NCBI RefSeq assembly: GCF_900105395.1
Contig: NZ_LT629775.1
Coordinates: 9,451,501 to 9,515,500, forward strand
Reading direction: 5' to 3'
Length of the DNA stretch: 64,000 nucleotides
Source: Streptomyces sp. TLI_053
GTDB lineage: Bacteria; Actinomycetota; Actinomycetes; Streptomycetales; Streptomycetaceae
Shown here: positions 26,202-34,319 of the stretch, one piece after another
Position numbering within the stretch: the first letter of the stretch is position 1
Layout of the letters: each line of letters starts with the position of its first letter
Program-made: the position numbers and the translations under genes
The notes under the pieces: generated by a model
What the model was told of the DNA's origin: nothing
Database searches by the model: none
What the model saw: the letters and a program-made list of their open reading frames with translations, nothing else

Positions 26202-26237
26202 CGTCGTTCACGGTGTCGTTCACGGCGTCGTTCACGG
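26202..26237. repeat. Three 12-bp tandem repeats at the oxidase stop
   Basis: Units cgtcgttcacgg, tgtcgttcacgg, cgtcgttcacgg. Each holds a minus-strand TGA in the same frame. The third carries the stop codon of the FAD oxidase (26232-26234), giving three in-frame stops in a row before the 105-bp gap to the MetRS-like gene. Confidence 0.7.
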
Positions 26238-27383
26238 GGCGAGGAGTTCGAGCACCCGGTCCGCGATGCCCCAGCACAGGCGGGCACCGGCGCCGGACGC
26301 GGCCGAGGCCCGTGCGACGCCCGGGGCCGGGAGGTCGGTGAGCGGCGTGCGGTCGGGGGTGTAGCCGTCGACGCCCGCCCGTCCCGCATGCGCCGCCGCC
26401 AGCAGCCCCGGCAGCCGGCGGCCCAGGACGGCGAGCCCCTCGTCGAGGGTGTGCGGGCCGAAGGTGTCGGGGCCGCCGTCGGCCGTGACGTCCCACTGCT
26501 CGCTGCGGAAGCTCACCCACGCTCCACCCGCTGCGGGGGCGCGCCCGGAAGCCCCGCCGCTACCGCCGGGGGCGGGCAGGAGGAACAGGTCGTCGTCGGG
26601 GAAGCAGACCATCGGCGCGCCGGCGGGCAGCTCCCGGTCGATGCGCAGCGCCGCCATCCGCTTGGTGCGCCACGGGGTCTGCTCGCCCCGGTCGGTCCGC
26701 GTCCCGGACCCGATCGTCGGACTGGGCCACGGGCCGGTCGCCAGTGCGGACCTGCGCGCGGTGACGCTCGATCCGTCGGACAGCAGCAGCCGTTGCGGGC
26801 CGGGACGCGCGGTGTCGATCCGTGTCACGCGGGCGCCGGCGCCGGTGCGCAGGTGGCCGCCCGCGTCGACGACCGCGCCGATCAGGGCGGCGGCCGCGGC
26901 GGCGGTGTCGACGACCGCGATGCCGCCGTGGACGGTCGCGAGGCCGTCGCCGGGTCGCAGGAGCAGTTCGCCGCAGGCGTCCCGGGCGGCCCGCACCGTC
27001 CCGGGGGAGGCGGGTCCCATGGTGGCCCCCACCGTGCATCGGGCGAGCCGTTCCAGGGTGGGGGCGCCGGCGACCACGAGGACGGGCACGCGGCGCAGGT
27101 GCGGGCGGACGAGCGCGTGCAGGCGCGGGTCGTGGAACCTGGCCGTGCCGCGCTCCAGCAGGGCCCGCTGGCCCGGTGTGGCGGCCCAGGGGGCGAGCAC
27201 GCCAAGCGAGCGCTCGGTGGCGGTGTTCCTCGCCCCCTGGTCGAGCACGAGGATGCGGCTGCCGGGGCGGTCGGTGAGTGCGCCGAAGGCGATGGCCGCG
27301 CCGACGATCCCCGCGCCGACGACCGCCAGGTCCGCCGCCTCGCCGCTCGCGCGGGCGGGTGCTGCGGGCCCGGGGGGTGTCAT
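26232..27383 (-). CDS. DAO-family FAD-dependent oxidase
   Basis: 383 aa. Rossmann FAD motif DLAVVGAGIVGAAIAFGAL, then LDQGARNTATERSLGVLAPW, and a C-terminal second FAD contact DGYTPDRTPLTDLPAPG ... GIADRVLELLAP: the glycine/D-amino-acid-oxidase architecture. In the known hydrazinoacetate route such an oxidase (Spb39) cleaves the lysine-derived C-N bond of the N-N linked intermediate, releasing the hydrazino acid and a semialdehyde. The same step is proposed here. It is coupled to the methyltransferase gene by ATGA. Confidence 0.87.
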   Translation of the reverse strand: MTPPGPAAPARASGEAADLAVVGAGIVGAAIAFGALTDRPGSRILVLDQGARNTATERSLGVLAPWAATPGQRALLERGTARFHDPRLHALVRPHLRRVPVLVVAGAPTLERLARCTVGATMGPASPGTVRAARDACGELLLRPGDGLATVHGGIAVVDTAAAAAALIGAVVDAGGHLRTGAGARVTRIDTARPGPQRLLLSDGSSVTARRSALATGPWPSPTIGSGTRTDRGEQTPWRTKRMAALRIDRELPAGAPMVCFPDDDLFLLPAPGGSGGASGRAPAAGGAWVSFRSEQWDVTADGGPDTFGPHTLDEGLAVLGRRLPGLLAAAHAGRAGVDGYTPDRTPLTDLPAPGVARASAASGAGARLCWGIADRVLELLAP

Positions 27384-28198
27384 GGCTGTCCGCCGAGCCT
27401 CGCCACGATCTCCGTACGCCGCATCCGGCCCGCCCGGTGCTCGTCCCGCAGCACCTGCACCTCGGCCAGGTACCGTTCGCCGGGTGCGTCGCCCAGCTGA
27501 GCGCGCAGCGCGGGCAGTCGGCGGGCGAGCGCCGCGTACAGGCGCTCCACGCACTGGGCGTCCGGTTCGGTGAGGTCCCGCACCTCGATCTCGAAGCCGG
27601 CTGCGAGCAGTGCCGTCTCCCAGTTCGGGTGCGGTGCGAACAGCCCTTCCTGCAAGGTCAGTTCGACGTCGTACGGGGTCTGGGGGCGCAGGATGCGGCT
27701 GATCACGACGACCACCGCGGGCCGCTCGCCGCGCAGCAGGGTCCGCCAGTTCCCGACGGTGGTGGCGGGGTCGGACCAGTACCCGGAGCCGATCGCGAGC
27801 ACGGCGTCGAAGGAGCCGGGCGGAAGGGCCGGGTCTCCCATGTCGCCGACGGCGTAGCTGACGCGGGCGGCCTCCGGGCGGCCCGCCAGGCGGGTGCGTG
27901 CGACGCGTACCGCGGCCGGGCTGGCGTCCAGGCCCACCGCCGTGCAGCCGGTGCGGGCGGAGAGCGCGGCGGTGAGGCCGCCGGTACCGCAGCCGGCGTC
28001 CAGGACCCGTGTGTGCGGGTTCCAGCCGAGGCGGGCGGCCAGGTCTTCCAGGTAGCGCGGGGTGGCGCCGCTGAACTGGCCCGCGAACTGGTCGCCGAGG
28101 GTTTCGGCGTAGGCCTCGTCGATGGCGGGGACCTCCTGGTACGAGTCCCATTCCTCGGCGATCCGCGCCACGGTGGCGGCGGGCGGTGTGCTGGTCAT
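27380..28198 (-). CDS. Class I SAM-dependent methyltransferase
   Basis: 272 aa. SAM motif I is VLDAGCGTGGLTAAL, followed by AVGLDASPAAV and a motif-II region VGDMGDPALPPGSFDAVLAIG. The gene overlaps the ATP-grasp gene upstream (ATGA) and the oxidase gene downstream (ATGA). In the operon it probably methylates the hydrazine nitrogen, a carboxylate or the attached amino acid. N-methylhydrazinoacetate occurs in negamycin, which gives precedent for the first option. Confidence 0.88.
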   Translation of the reverse strand: MTSTPPAATVARIAEEWDSYQEVPAIDEAYAETLGDQFAGQFSGATPRYLEDLAARLGWNPHTRVLDAGCGTGGLTAALSARTGCTAVGLDASPAAVRVARTRLAGRPEAARVSYAVGDMGDPALPPGSFDAVLAIGSGYWSDPATTVGNWRTLLRGERPAVVVVISRILRPQTPYDVELTLQEGLFAPHPNWETALLAAGFEIEVRDLTEPDAQCVERLYAALARRLPALRAQLGDAPGERYLAEVQVLRDEHRAGRMRRTEIVARLGGQP

Positions 28199-29532
28199 CG
28201 GGGGTCCTTGTGGTCGGGGGCGTCCGCGGTGCGGACGGCGTCGTGCGGGGCGGTGTCGTGCGGGGCGGCGTCGTACCGGGCCGCTTCGTCCCCGTCCGCC
28301 CGCCGGGGGGCGGTGTGCACTTTCAGGCCCGCGAGCAGCGCCTCGACGCCGTCCGCCGCGGCCCGGGCGCTGTCGGCGCCCAGGCAGACGGTTCCGGCCC
28401 GGTCGGCGGAGGACCGCGGGGGAGCGACGACGTTCCCGGGCGTCACCGCCAGCTCGGCGTGGATGAGCCGCTGGTCGGCCGAGAGCGCGTCCCAGCCCTC
28501 CACGGCGGTGACGAGACCCGGCTCGGGCAGGACGAAGCGGACGGCCGCGCCGCGTGCCGGGCGGGTGGGCAGCGTGACCGGGAGTCCGAGCAGGTCGTCG
28601 TGGAGGCCGCCGAGGAGCTCGAACCCGGGGTGGGACCACTCGACCATCGCGTGGAGCCAGTCCCCGCCCGGCCGCACGTGCACCTCGCCGAGGACCGGGC
28701 CCTCGGCGGTGAGCCAGCATTCGACGTGGAAGATCCCGTACCTCAGCCCGAGGGCCTCCAGGGCCTGGGTGGCCTCGAGGGCGATGTCCCGGTGGCGTCC
28801 GTCGGGGAGTTCGACGGGTGTGACGTGTCCGGCCTCGACGAAGGTGCCGGGGGCGAGGATCTTGCGGGTGACGGCCAGCGCGTGGGGGATGCCACCGGTG
28901 AAGAGGCCCTCCACGCTGTACTCGGGGCCGGTCACGAACTCCTCGACGAGCACCGGGCCGGGGCCCGCGCCGGCCCGCGCCCGCTCGAAGGCCCGGGCCG
29001 CCCCGTCCGGCGCGTCCACCCGTACGACGCCCTCGCTGCCCGCCGCGTCGCGCGGCTTGACCACCACGGGGCCGCCGTGGCGGGTGAGGAAGTCCGCGAC
29101 GTCCTGCGGGGTCGAGCACAGGGCGGTGGCGGGCTGGCGGAAGCCGAGATCGCGCAGCGCGCGCCGGCACAGGTCCTTGGTGCGTACGGTGCGGACGAGT
29201 TCGGGCCGGTTGCCGGACAGCCGGAGTGCGGCGGCCACCTCCGCGACCGCGACGACGGAGTACTCGCGGAAGCCCGTCACCGCGTCCACCGGGTGGTGCG
29301 CCCGTCGGGCCAGCGCCCACCGCACGCAGGCCATGGGGTCGGTGTGGTCGAGGACGTGGGTCTCGTCCGCGAGCGCGGCGTACTCGGGGGCGGCGGCGAG
29401 GGCGGCGGCGGTGTCGGTGACGACGACGCGGCTGCCGCGGGCCTTGAACTGCGTCAGCGCGCGCAGGCTCAGGTCGCGGCCGTGCCCGGCGTCGGCGGGT
29501 GCGGCCCCGCCCAGGACCAGGACGGTGTTCAC
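28195..29532 (-). CDS. ATP-grasp carboxylate-amine ligase (B)
   Basis: 445 aa from GTG 29532, which overlaps the cupin stop (GTGA); an alternative GTG is at 29544. N-terminal fold VNTVLVLGGAAP, ATP-binding VVVKPRDAAGSEGVVRV, VLVEEFVTGPEYSVEGLF, metal ligands in LGEVHVRPGGDWLHAMV. The C-terminal tail is His/Asp/Ala-rich with repeats of AAPHDTAPHDA type. It likely forms an amide or peptide bond to the hydrazino acid. Two ligases in one operon suggest two couplings, for example a tripeptide-like product. Confidence 0.88.
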   Translation of the reverse strand: MNTVLVLGGAAPADAGHGRDLSLRALTQFKARGSRVVVTDTAAALAAAPEYAALADETHVLDHTDPMACVRWALARRAHHPVDAVTGFREYSVVAVAEVAAALRLSGNRPELVRTVRTKDLCRRALRDLGFRQPATALCSTPQDVADFLTRHGGPVVVKPRDAAGSEGVVRVDAPDGAARAFERARAGAGPGPVLVEEFVTGPEYSVEGLFTGGIPHALAVTRKILAPGTFVEAGHVTPVELPDGRHRDIALEATQALEALGLRYGIFHVECWLTAEGPVLGEVHVRPGGDWLHAMVEWSHPGFELLGGLHDDLLGLPVTLPTRPARGAAVRFVLPEPGLVTAVEGWDALSADQRLIHAELAVTPGNVVAPPRSSADRAGTVCLGADSARAAADGVEALLAGLKVHTAPRRADGDEAARYDAAPHDTAPHDAVRTADAPDHKDPR

Positions 29533-29870
29533 GCCGACCACCACACGGAGAAGACGGTCAGCGCGGTGGTTCCGGTGTTGCGCACGCGGTGCGGGCGCCG
29601 TCCGGCGAAGTGGAAGCAGTCGCCGGTGGCCACCGGACGGGTGGCTCCGCCGTACTCCACGTGTCCCTGGCCGGCCGCGACGAACCAGGTCTCCAGCACG
29701 TCGTGGACGTCGGGGTCGGTCACGGCGCCGGGCGGCAGGACGAACACCGAGGAGGAGAACGGGGCCGGGATGCCGGTCAGATCGTGCTCGCGCAGCACGA
29801 TACCGTCCGGCCCGGGGACCGGCGCGAGGCAGCCCACGGGGCCGCCGGGGTGGGCGGGTACGTCAGACAC
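29529..29870 (-). CDS. Free-standing small cupin, putative N-N bond-forming partner
   Basis: 113 aa single-domain cupin. Metal ligands read from HDVLETWFVAAGQGHVEYGG (cupin motif 1) and GDCFHFAGRRPHRVRNTG (motif 2), each with His and Glu or His candidates. It overlaps the N-hydroxylase gene by 8 bp and the ATP-grasp gene by 4 bp, so the three are made together. In hydrazine synthetases the metal-binding cupin domain performs the N-N bond-forming rearrangement. A separate cupin next to the N-hydroxylase and in the same operon as a lone MetRS-like protein suggests a split two-subunit enzyme. Confidence 0.85.
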   Translation of the reverse strand: MSDVPAHPGGPVGCLAPVPGPDGIVLREHDLTGIPAPFSSSVFVLPPGAVTDPDVHDVLETWFVAAGQGHVEYGGATRPVATGDCFHFAGRRPHRVRNTGTTALTVFSVWWSA

Positions 29871-31209
29871 GGGCGGTCCTCTCCTGGGGGCTGGTGGTGT
29901 GCGGGGCCGGCGCGGGGGACCAGGTGACGGTGCTGCTGTCCCGGTCCGTGCGGTAGAGGGCGCGCCCGGCGACGGCGTTCGCGATCACGGCGTTGCGCCA
30001 GGCCATCAGGCTGAGGTTGGCGTCGGCCACGCCGTGGGTGTGGCCGGCGGCGCCCTGGACGAAGATCCGGCAGCCGGGCGGGCCGTCGAGCTGGACGGAG
30101 TAGTCCGCCCGGACGCGGAAGGCGCCGTCCTCGTCGAGCGGGATCAGCTCGCGCAGGGGCTCCAGGTAGGCGGGGGTGTGGTTGCGGTACCCGGTCGCCA
30201 GGACGACGACGTCCACGTGTTCGCGGTGGACGCTGTCGGTGTCGATGTCCCGGGTGACGACGTCGATCGGTGCGTCGTCGGCCCCGCCGTCGACGGCGAG
30301 CAGCTCCTGCCCCGGGCTCAGGCGGTAGGCGCACTGTCCGGGCCGCAGGGCGTCGAGGCGGTAGAGCTGCGCGTGGATCGCGTCGAGGAGGTCCGCCGAC
30401 ACGCCGTCGCTCGTCAGGCGCTGCGTGCGCAGCAGGTCGGCGCGGCGTTTCGCGGAAAGGCGCGTGAAGTGCCGTACGTAGCCGGGGAAGTACCACTCGT
30501 TGCTGAAGGCGGAGTCGTCCAGCGGCAGGAAGCCGTCGCGCCGGGTCGACCACACGAGGAAGGAGGGCAGCACGTCCTTGTCGCCGAGGAGCCAGTGCAC
30601 GATCTCGGCGCCGGACTGGCCTCCGCCGATGACGGCCACACGCTTGCCGAGGGTCTCGGGGCGCCGGTGCATGATCTCGGCGGCGTGCAGGACGCGTGCC
30701 CCGCGGGCGGTGACGCAGCGCGGCACGTGCGGTCGGCGGCCGCTGCCGAGGACGAGGTTGCGGGTCCTCGTGACGGTGCCGGTGGCGTCGTGGACGCTGA
30801 ACCCGTTCTCCTCGGCGCGGACTTCGGTGATCTCGGTGCCGAAGGTGAGCTGGGGCATCAGGTCGGCGGCCCAGCGGTAGTACTGCTCGAACTCCTCGCG
30901 CGGTGTTCCGCTCCGCGAGGCGATCAAGTGCCGGTAGAGGCGGCCCTGTTCGGCGAGGAAGTTGAGGAAGGAGAAGCGGGAGGTCGGATCGACGAGGGTG
31001 ACCAGGTCCTTCAGCGGCGGCACCTGGAGGGCCGCCGCCGGGAGCATCGCCCCGTCGTGCCAGGCGAAGCGGCTCCTTCGTTCGAAGAACCTTGCGGTGA
31101 GGGCGGGTTGGGGATCGAGGAGGGCGGACAGCCCCAGATTGGCGGGCCCGATGCCGATGCCGACGAGGTCGGGCCCGGCCGCGCGGCCGTCCTTCATTGT
31201 TCCGGTCAT
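29863..31209 (-). CDS. Lysine/ornithine N-monooxygenase-like flavoenzyme
   Basis: 448 aa, IucD/SidA class B flavin monooxygenase. FAD motif GIGIGPANLGLSAL (about 17-30), WHDGAML and QVPPLKDLVTLVDPTSRFSF, NADPH motif VAVIGGGQSGAEIVHWLL, and the family's ATG(Y/F) element in VVVLATGYRNHTP. It should hydroxylate the omega-amine of lysine (or ornithine) using NADPH and O2. As first gene of an operon with cupin, MetRS-like protein and DAO oxidase, production of N6-hydroxylysine for N-N coupling is more likely than siderophore assembly; no IucA/C-type synthetase is present. Confidence 0.92.
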   Translation of the reverse strand: MTGTMKDGRAAGPDLVGIGIGPANLGLSALLDPQPALTARFFERRSRFAWHDGAMLPAAALQVPPLKDLVTLVDPTSRFSFLNFLAEQGRLYRHLIASRSGTPREEFEQYYRWAADLMPQLTFGTEITEVRAEENGFSVHDATGTVTRTRNLVLGSGRRPHVPRCVTARGARVLHAAEIMHRRPETLGKRVAVIGGGQSGAEIVHWLLGDKDVLPSFLVWSTRRDGFLPLDDSAFSNEWYFPGYVRHFTRLSAKRRADLLRTQRLTSDGVSADLLDAIHAQLYRLDALRPGQCAYRLSPGQELLAVDGGADDAPIDVVTRDIDTDSVHREHVDVVVLATGYRNHTPAYLEPLRELIPLDEDGAFRVRADYSVQLDGPPGCRIFVQGAAGHTHGVADANLSLMAWRNAVIANAVAGRALYRTDRDSSTVTWSPAPAPHTTSPQERTARV

Positions 31210-31706
31210 GACAGCCGCTACCCCCGCGACCGTTTCGTGATCGTGCGCATACTTGCCGGTTCCCCCTGGTGACTACGGTTTCCGGGCCGCGATCGTCCGT
31301 GTGCAACTCGCGGCGTGGGGACAGTCAACAGAGATCGACCACGCCGCCGCCCCCGCCGAACCGGAGCACTTCGCGCTCGTCTTCAGGCACAACGGCGCAT
31401 TGACGACTGCCGGACGTCGCGCCCGCCCGTGGCTCCGTGCTTACGGCCAGGATCGGCTCCGGGCAGGGCGAGTTGTCGTCCCGTCAGGCCGCCCCGGTGC
31501 GCCCCCGAAGTCCTCCGGGAGGGCGGCCCCGGGTCCGCAGGTCCGGCAAGGCACGGGGAGCACGAAGCGGCAGCGCCGTTCCCGATCTCCTCCTCCGACC
31601 TCCCCCGGAACGCGCCGCCGTCCCGGTCGAAGGCGCCCGTCGGGGTGCGGTACGGGCGGGGGAGGACCAGGATGGAGGTTCGAGCGAGTTGTCCAGGAGG
31701 TGTGCG
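31210..31706. promoter_or_regulatory. Region upstream of the hydrazine operon
   Basis: About 500 bp between the first gene of the minus-strand operon and a plus-strand small gene. It must hold the operon promoter. I see candidate -35 words such as TTGCAC but no convincing pair. The reading frames across it are compositional artefacts and no gene is supported. Confidence 0.3.
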
Positions 31707-31904
31707 ATGGATGGAGACCCGGGATCCGGTCCGGAGCAGGGGACCCAGCGGTCGGTCCAGCTGTTCACGGGGTCGGAGCGGCCGTTCGACGCGGAGGACC
31801 TGGTGATGGCCAGTGGCCGTGAGCCGACTCCCGAGCGCCTGGAGCGGGCGCGGCTGCTGATCGAGAAGGAGGGCGCGCGGGCCCTGGAGCGCTACCTCCC
31901 CTGA
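31707..31904 (+). CDS. Small uncharacterised protein
   Basis: 65 aa; ATG 31707 has CAGGAGG 6 nt upstream, a strong site. The C-terminal half is well-formed: ERPFDAEDLVMASGREPTPE, then ERARLLIEKEGARALERYLP. Such short proteins recur in actinomycete genomes without known role. No signal peptide or cysteines. Confidence 0.6.
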   Translation: MDGDPGSGPEQGTQRSVQLFTGSERPFDAEDLVMASGREPTPERLERARLLIEKEGARALERYLP

Positions 31905-32063
31905 AAGCGCTGCCTCCCCCGAATTCGGGGAGCGGTCGGGCGGGCGCCCCGGGCAGGCGCCGGCCCGGACCGGTGCCGACCCCCCCCGGACGGCGCAACC
32001 ATCACATGATCGACTCGTTGGACCGTCCGCCACGACAGCACCGACGAATCCGGGGAGGGCCCG

Positions 32064-33974
32064 TTGGCAGGACGGACGATGGACCTGGCGGCGCCCGCCC
32101 GGGGGGCCGCCGCCCGCCCGCTGCTCCAGGCCGAGGCGGCCCTGGTGCGCCACTACCGCAGGCTGGTCCGGCTCGCGTACCTCGTGCTGCCCGCCGACCG
32201 GGACCGGCACAGCCGCGTCATCGCCGCCCACGCGGCCGCCCAGCGTGCCCTGCCCTCCCGCTGGACGCGCCGGGCCGACCCGGCTCCGGCCGACGAGGAC
32301 CCCGTGTACGCCGCACTGCGCCTGCGGGTGCTGCGCGACGTGCTGCGCCCCCGCCCCGCCCGCCGGCCGCTGGCGCCCCGGGTCTGGGGCCTGCGGCTGT
32401 TCACCCCGCACGGTGGTGAGCAGGACACCGCGCTGGAGCAGGCGCTCGCGGCGCTCGACGCGCCGGCCCGGGCCGCGTTCGCGCTCCGCGCCCTGGAGGA
32501 CCTCTCCGTCGCGGAGGCCGCCGAGGTCCTGCGGCACGCCGGGGTCGGGCAGGTCCAACGGGCGCTCGACGCGGCGGCCGGTGCCGGTGCGGGGACGGCG
32601 CCGGACCTGTCGGTCTTCGACCTGTCCGCCGTCGACCTGTCCGCCTTCGACCCGTGCGCCGTCCGGGTCCAGCCCGCCGACCTGCTGCGTCGCCGCCGGG
32701 CGCTGACCGCCGGGTTGTTGGCCGGTGCGCTGGGCCTGACCGCCGCGGCCGTCGCGCTCGTCGGCACCGGCCCGACCGCGACGACCTCCTCCTCCACCAC
32801 CACCAGGCCGGCGCCTCCACCACCCGTCGACGCCGGGGCCGTTCCGGCGGGACTGGTCCGGGCGCCCGCGGACCTCTGGCAGCACACGGCGCGGGTCGAC
32901 TTCACCGCCTGGCCGGCCCGCGGCGACCGCACCGACGACGCCGCGCTGCTCGGCCGCGCGCTGACCGCCTGGGAGCGCCCCGGCCCGCGGACCCGCGCCG
33001 AACCGGGCACCGACACCGCGCCGCCGCTCGCCGCGCCCCGGCTGCTCTACGCCGGCACGGTGGACGGCGCCGCCGTGGTCCTGCTGTACGACGGGCAGCG
33101 GCTGGCCCGCTACACCGACGGGCCCGGCGGCGGCCTCGACCTCGCGCGCGCCGACGACTCGGACGTGACGACGGCCGGAGCGGTGGTGCTGCACCGTCAG
33201 GGCGACTCCGTGCGCTACCTGCTGGCCCCCTGGGTGGAGACCGCCGAGACCCGCCGGATCGACCGGCCCGACACCGCCGCCCGCCCCCTCGAGCATCCCG
33301 GGGGCCTCACCCCGGCGGCACCGGGCGGCGCGCCGACGGACTGCCGGGGAGCCACCGTGCTCCAGCTCCGCTCCTCCTCCCTCATCGCGGAGAAGCACGC
33401 CTTCCTGCTGGCCGACCTCGGTGGGCTCGTCCCGGCCCACCTCACCTACACGCCGCCCCCGGACCGGAGCCAGCCGGCGCGCGCGCCGCGCGAGGCGACC
33501 GGCCCGGACGCGCTGCAGGCCTGGGCCCGGGCGGGCTGCGCGGCCCCGGACGGCACGCCCGGTGTCAAGCAGCTCAACCTGTGGGCGTTCGCGGTGCAGC
33601 CGCTGCCGCAGAACGCGGGCTCGGCGTCCTGGGTCTGCCTGCGCGCCGACCGCTGGACGGGCGAGGGCAGCGCCGCCACCGCCGTCCTGCTGCCCGCCGC
33701 CCCGGGGCCGCAGCGTACCGGCGGCGGTCCGGGCCGGTCGTGCAGCCGGTTCGAGCAGGACACCATGGGCTGGACCTGGTGGCGTTCCCCGCAGGGCACC
33801 GAGTTCCTGTTGGCGGCGGGCAGCCGGCGGGTCGCCCGGCTCACCGCCAAGGGCCCGGACTGGTCGGTCGACCGGCCGGTACCGGACCACACCCTGGCCG
33901 TGGAACGCCCGGCCCGGGGCAGCGTCCAGGTGGGGGGCGTACTGGACGGCGGAACCCGGATCAGCCCGCAGTAG
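32064..33974 (+). CDS. Sigma-like domain fused to a membrane anchor and extracytoplasmic domain
   Basis: 636 aa; TTG 32064 follows GGGAGG, with ATG 32079 as alternative. The N-terminal 150 residues resemble ECF sigma architecture (region-2-like YRRLVRLAYLVLPADRDR and region-4-like LDAPARAAFALRALEDLSVAEAAEVLRH). Then come DLSVFDLSAVDLSAF repeats, a single membrane helix near residues 213-235 (ALTAGLLAGALGLTAAAVAL), a Thr/Ser/Pro stalk and an extracellular domain of about 380 residues with two to four cysteines. A DNA-binding-like head on a membrane protein suggests a one-component transmembrane sensor. Function unknown. Confidence 0.75.
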   Translation: MAGRTMDLAAPARGAAARPLLQAEAALVRHYRRLVRLAYLVLPADRDRHSRVIAAHAAAQRALPSRWTRRADPAPADEDPVYAALRLRVLRDVLRPRPARRPLAPRVWGLRLFTPHGGEQDTALEQALAALDAPARAAFALRALEDLSVAEAAEVLRHAGVGQVQRALDAAAGAGAGTAPDLSVFDLSAVDLSAFDPCAVRVQPADLLRRRRALTAGLLAGALGLTAAAVALVGTGPTATTSSSTTTRPAPPPPVDAGAVPAGLVRAPADLWQHTARVDFTAWPARGDRTDDAALLGRALTAWERPGPRTRAEPGTDTAPPLAAPRLLYAGTVDGAAVVLLYDGQRLARYTDGPGGGLDLARADDSDVTTAGAVVLHRQGDSVRYLLAPWVETAETRRIDRPDTAARPLEHPGGLTPAAPGGAPTDCRGATVLQLRSSSLIAEKHAFLLADLGGLVPAHLTYTPPPDRSQPARAPREATGPDALQAWARAGCAAPDGTPGVKQLNLWAFAVQPLPQNAGSASWVCLRADRWTGEGSAATAVLLPAAPGPQRTGGGPGRSCSRFEQDTMGWTWWRSPQGTEFLLAAGSRRVARLTAKGPDWSVDRPVPDHTLAVERPARGSVQVGGVLDGGTRISPQ

Positions 33975-34319
33975 GGGGACGGCGGGGACGGCGGGGACAC
34001 GGCAGTGCCGGTGTGGCGGGCGTGCCGGGATCGACCTCGTGGGAAATTACAAGCCTATTGTATGAATTGGAAATATCCGGGTCGCGGGTCTGGCCATATC
34101 CGGCTGCCCGGGAATAACCTCTAGCGCGAGAGTCGCAGTCGTCCGGCGGTGACGGATCGAGCCCCGCCCACGGACTCTCCTCCGCAGATCGTTCCCATGC
34201 CCGTCACTTCGTGGCGGCCCCCATGCGCGCGGAACGGACCAGGTCAGGGAGACCCTGCCCCTCGGCCCTGCCGCGGCATGCCCGACCGACAGCACGGACC
34301 AAGAATCAAATGAGGCGAC
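33975..34319. promoter_or_regulatory. Intergenic region with AT-rich promoter island
   Basis: 345 bp ahead of the methyltransferase operon. 34046-34100 is strikingly AT-rich for this DNA (gaaattacaagcctattg...gaattggaaatatcc) and probably contains the promoter. The remainder is ordinary GC-rich leader. No gene. Confidence 0.4.

Noticed and set aside
29863..31209. Hydroxamate siderophore locus
   Set aside because: No acyltransferase, IucA/C-type synthetase, NRPS or siderophore uptake genes are nearby.
21792..31209. Definite negamycin cluster
   Set aside because: The enzymes fit methylhydrazinoacetate formation, but no lysine 2,3-aminomutase or hydroxylase for the beta-lysine half is in the window.
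31253..31706. Plus-strand frames upstream of the small gene
   Set aside because: Arg/Pro/Gly-rich compositional shadows without ribosome sites; only the ATG at 31707 is supported.
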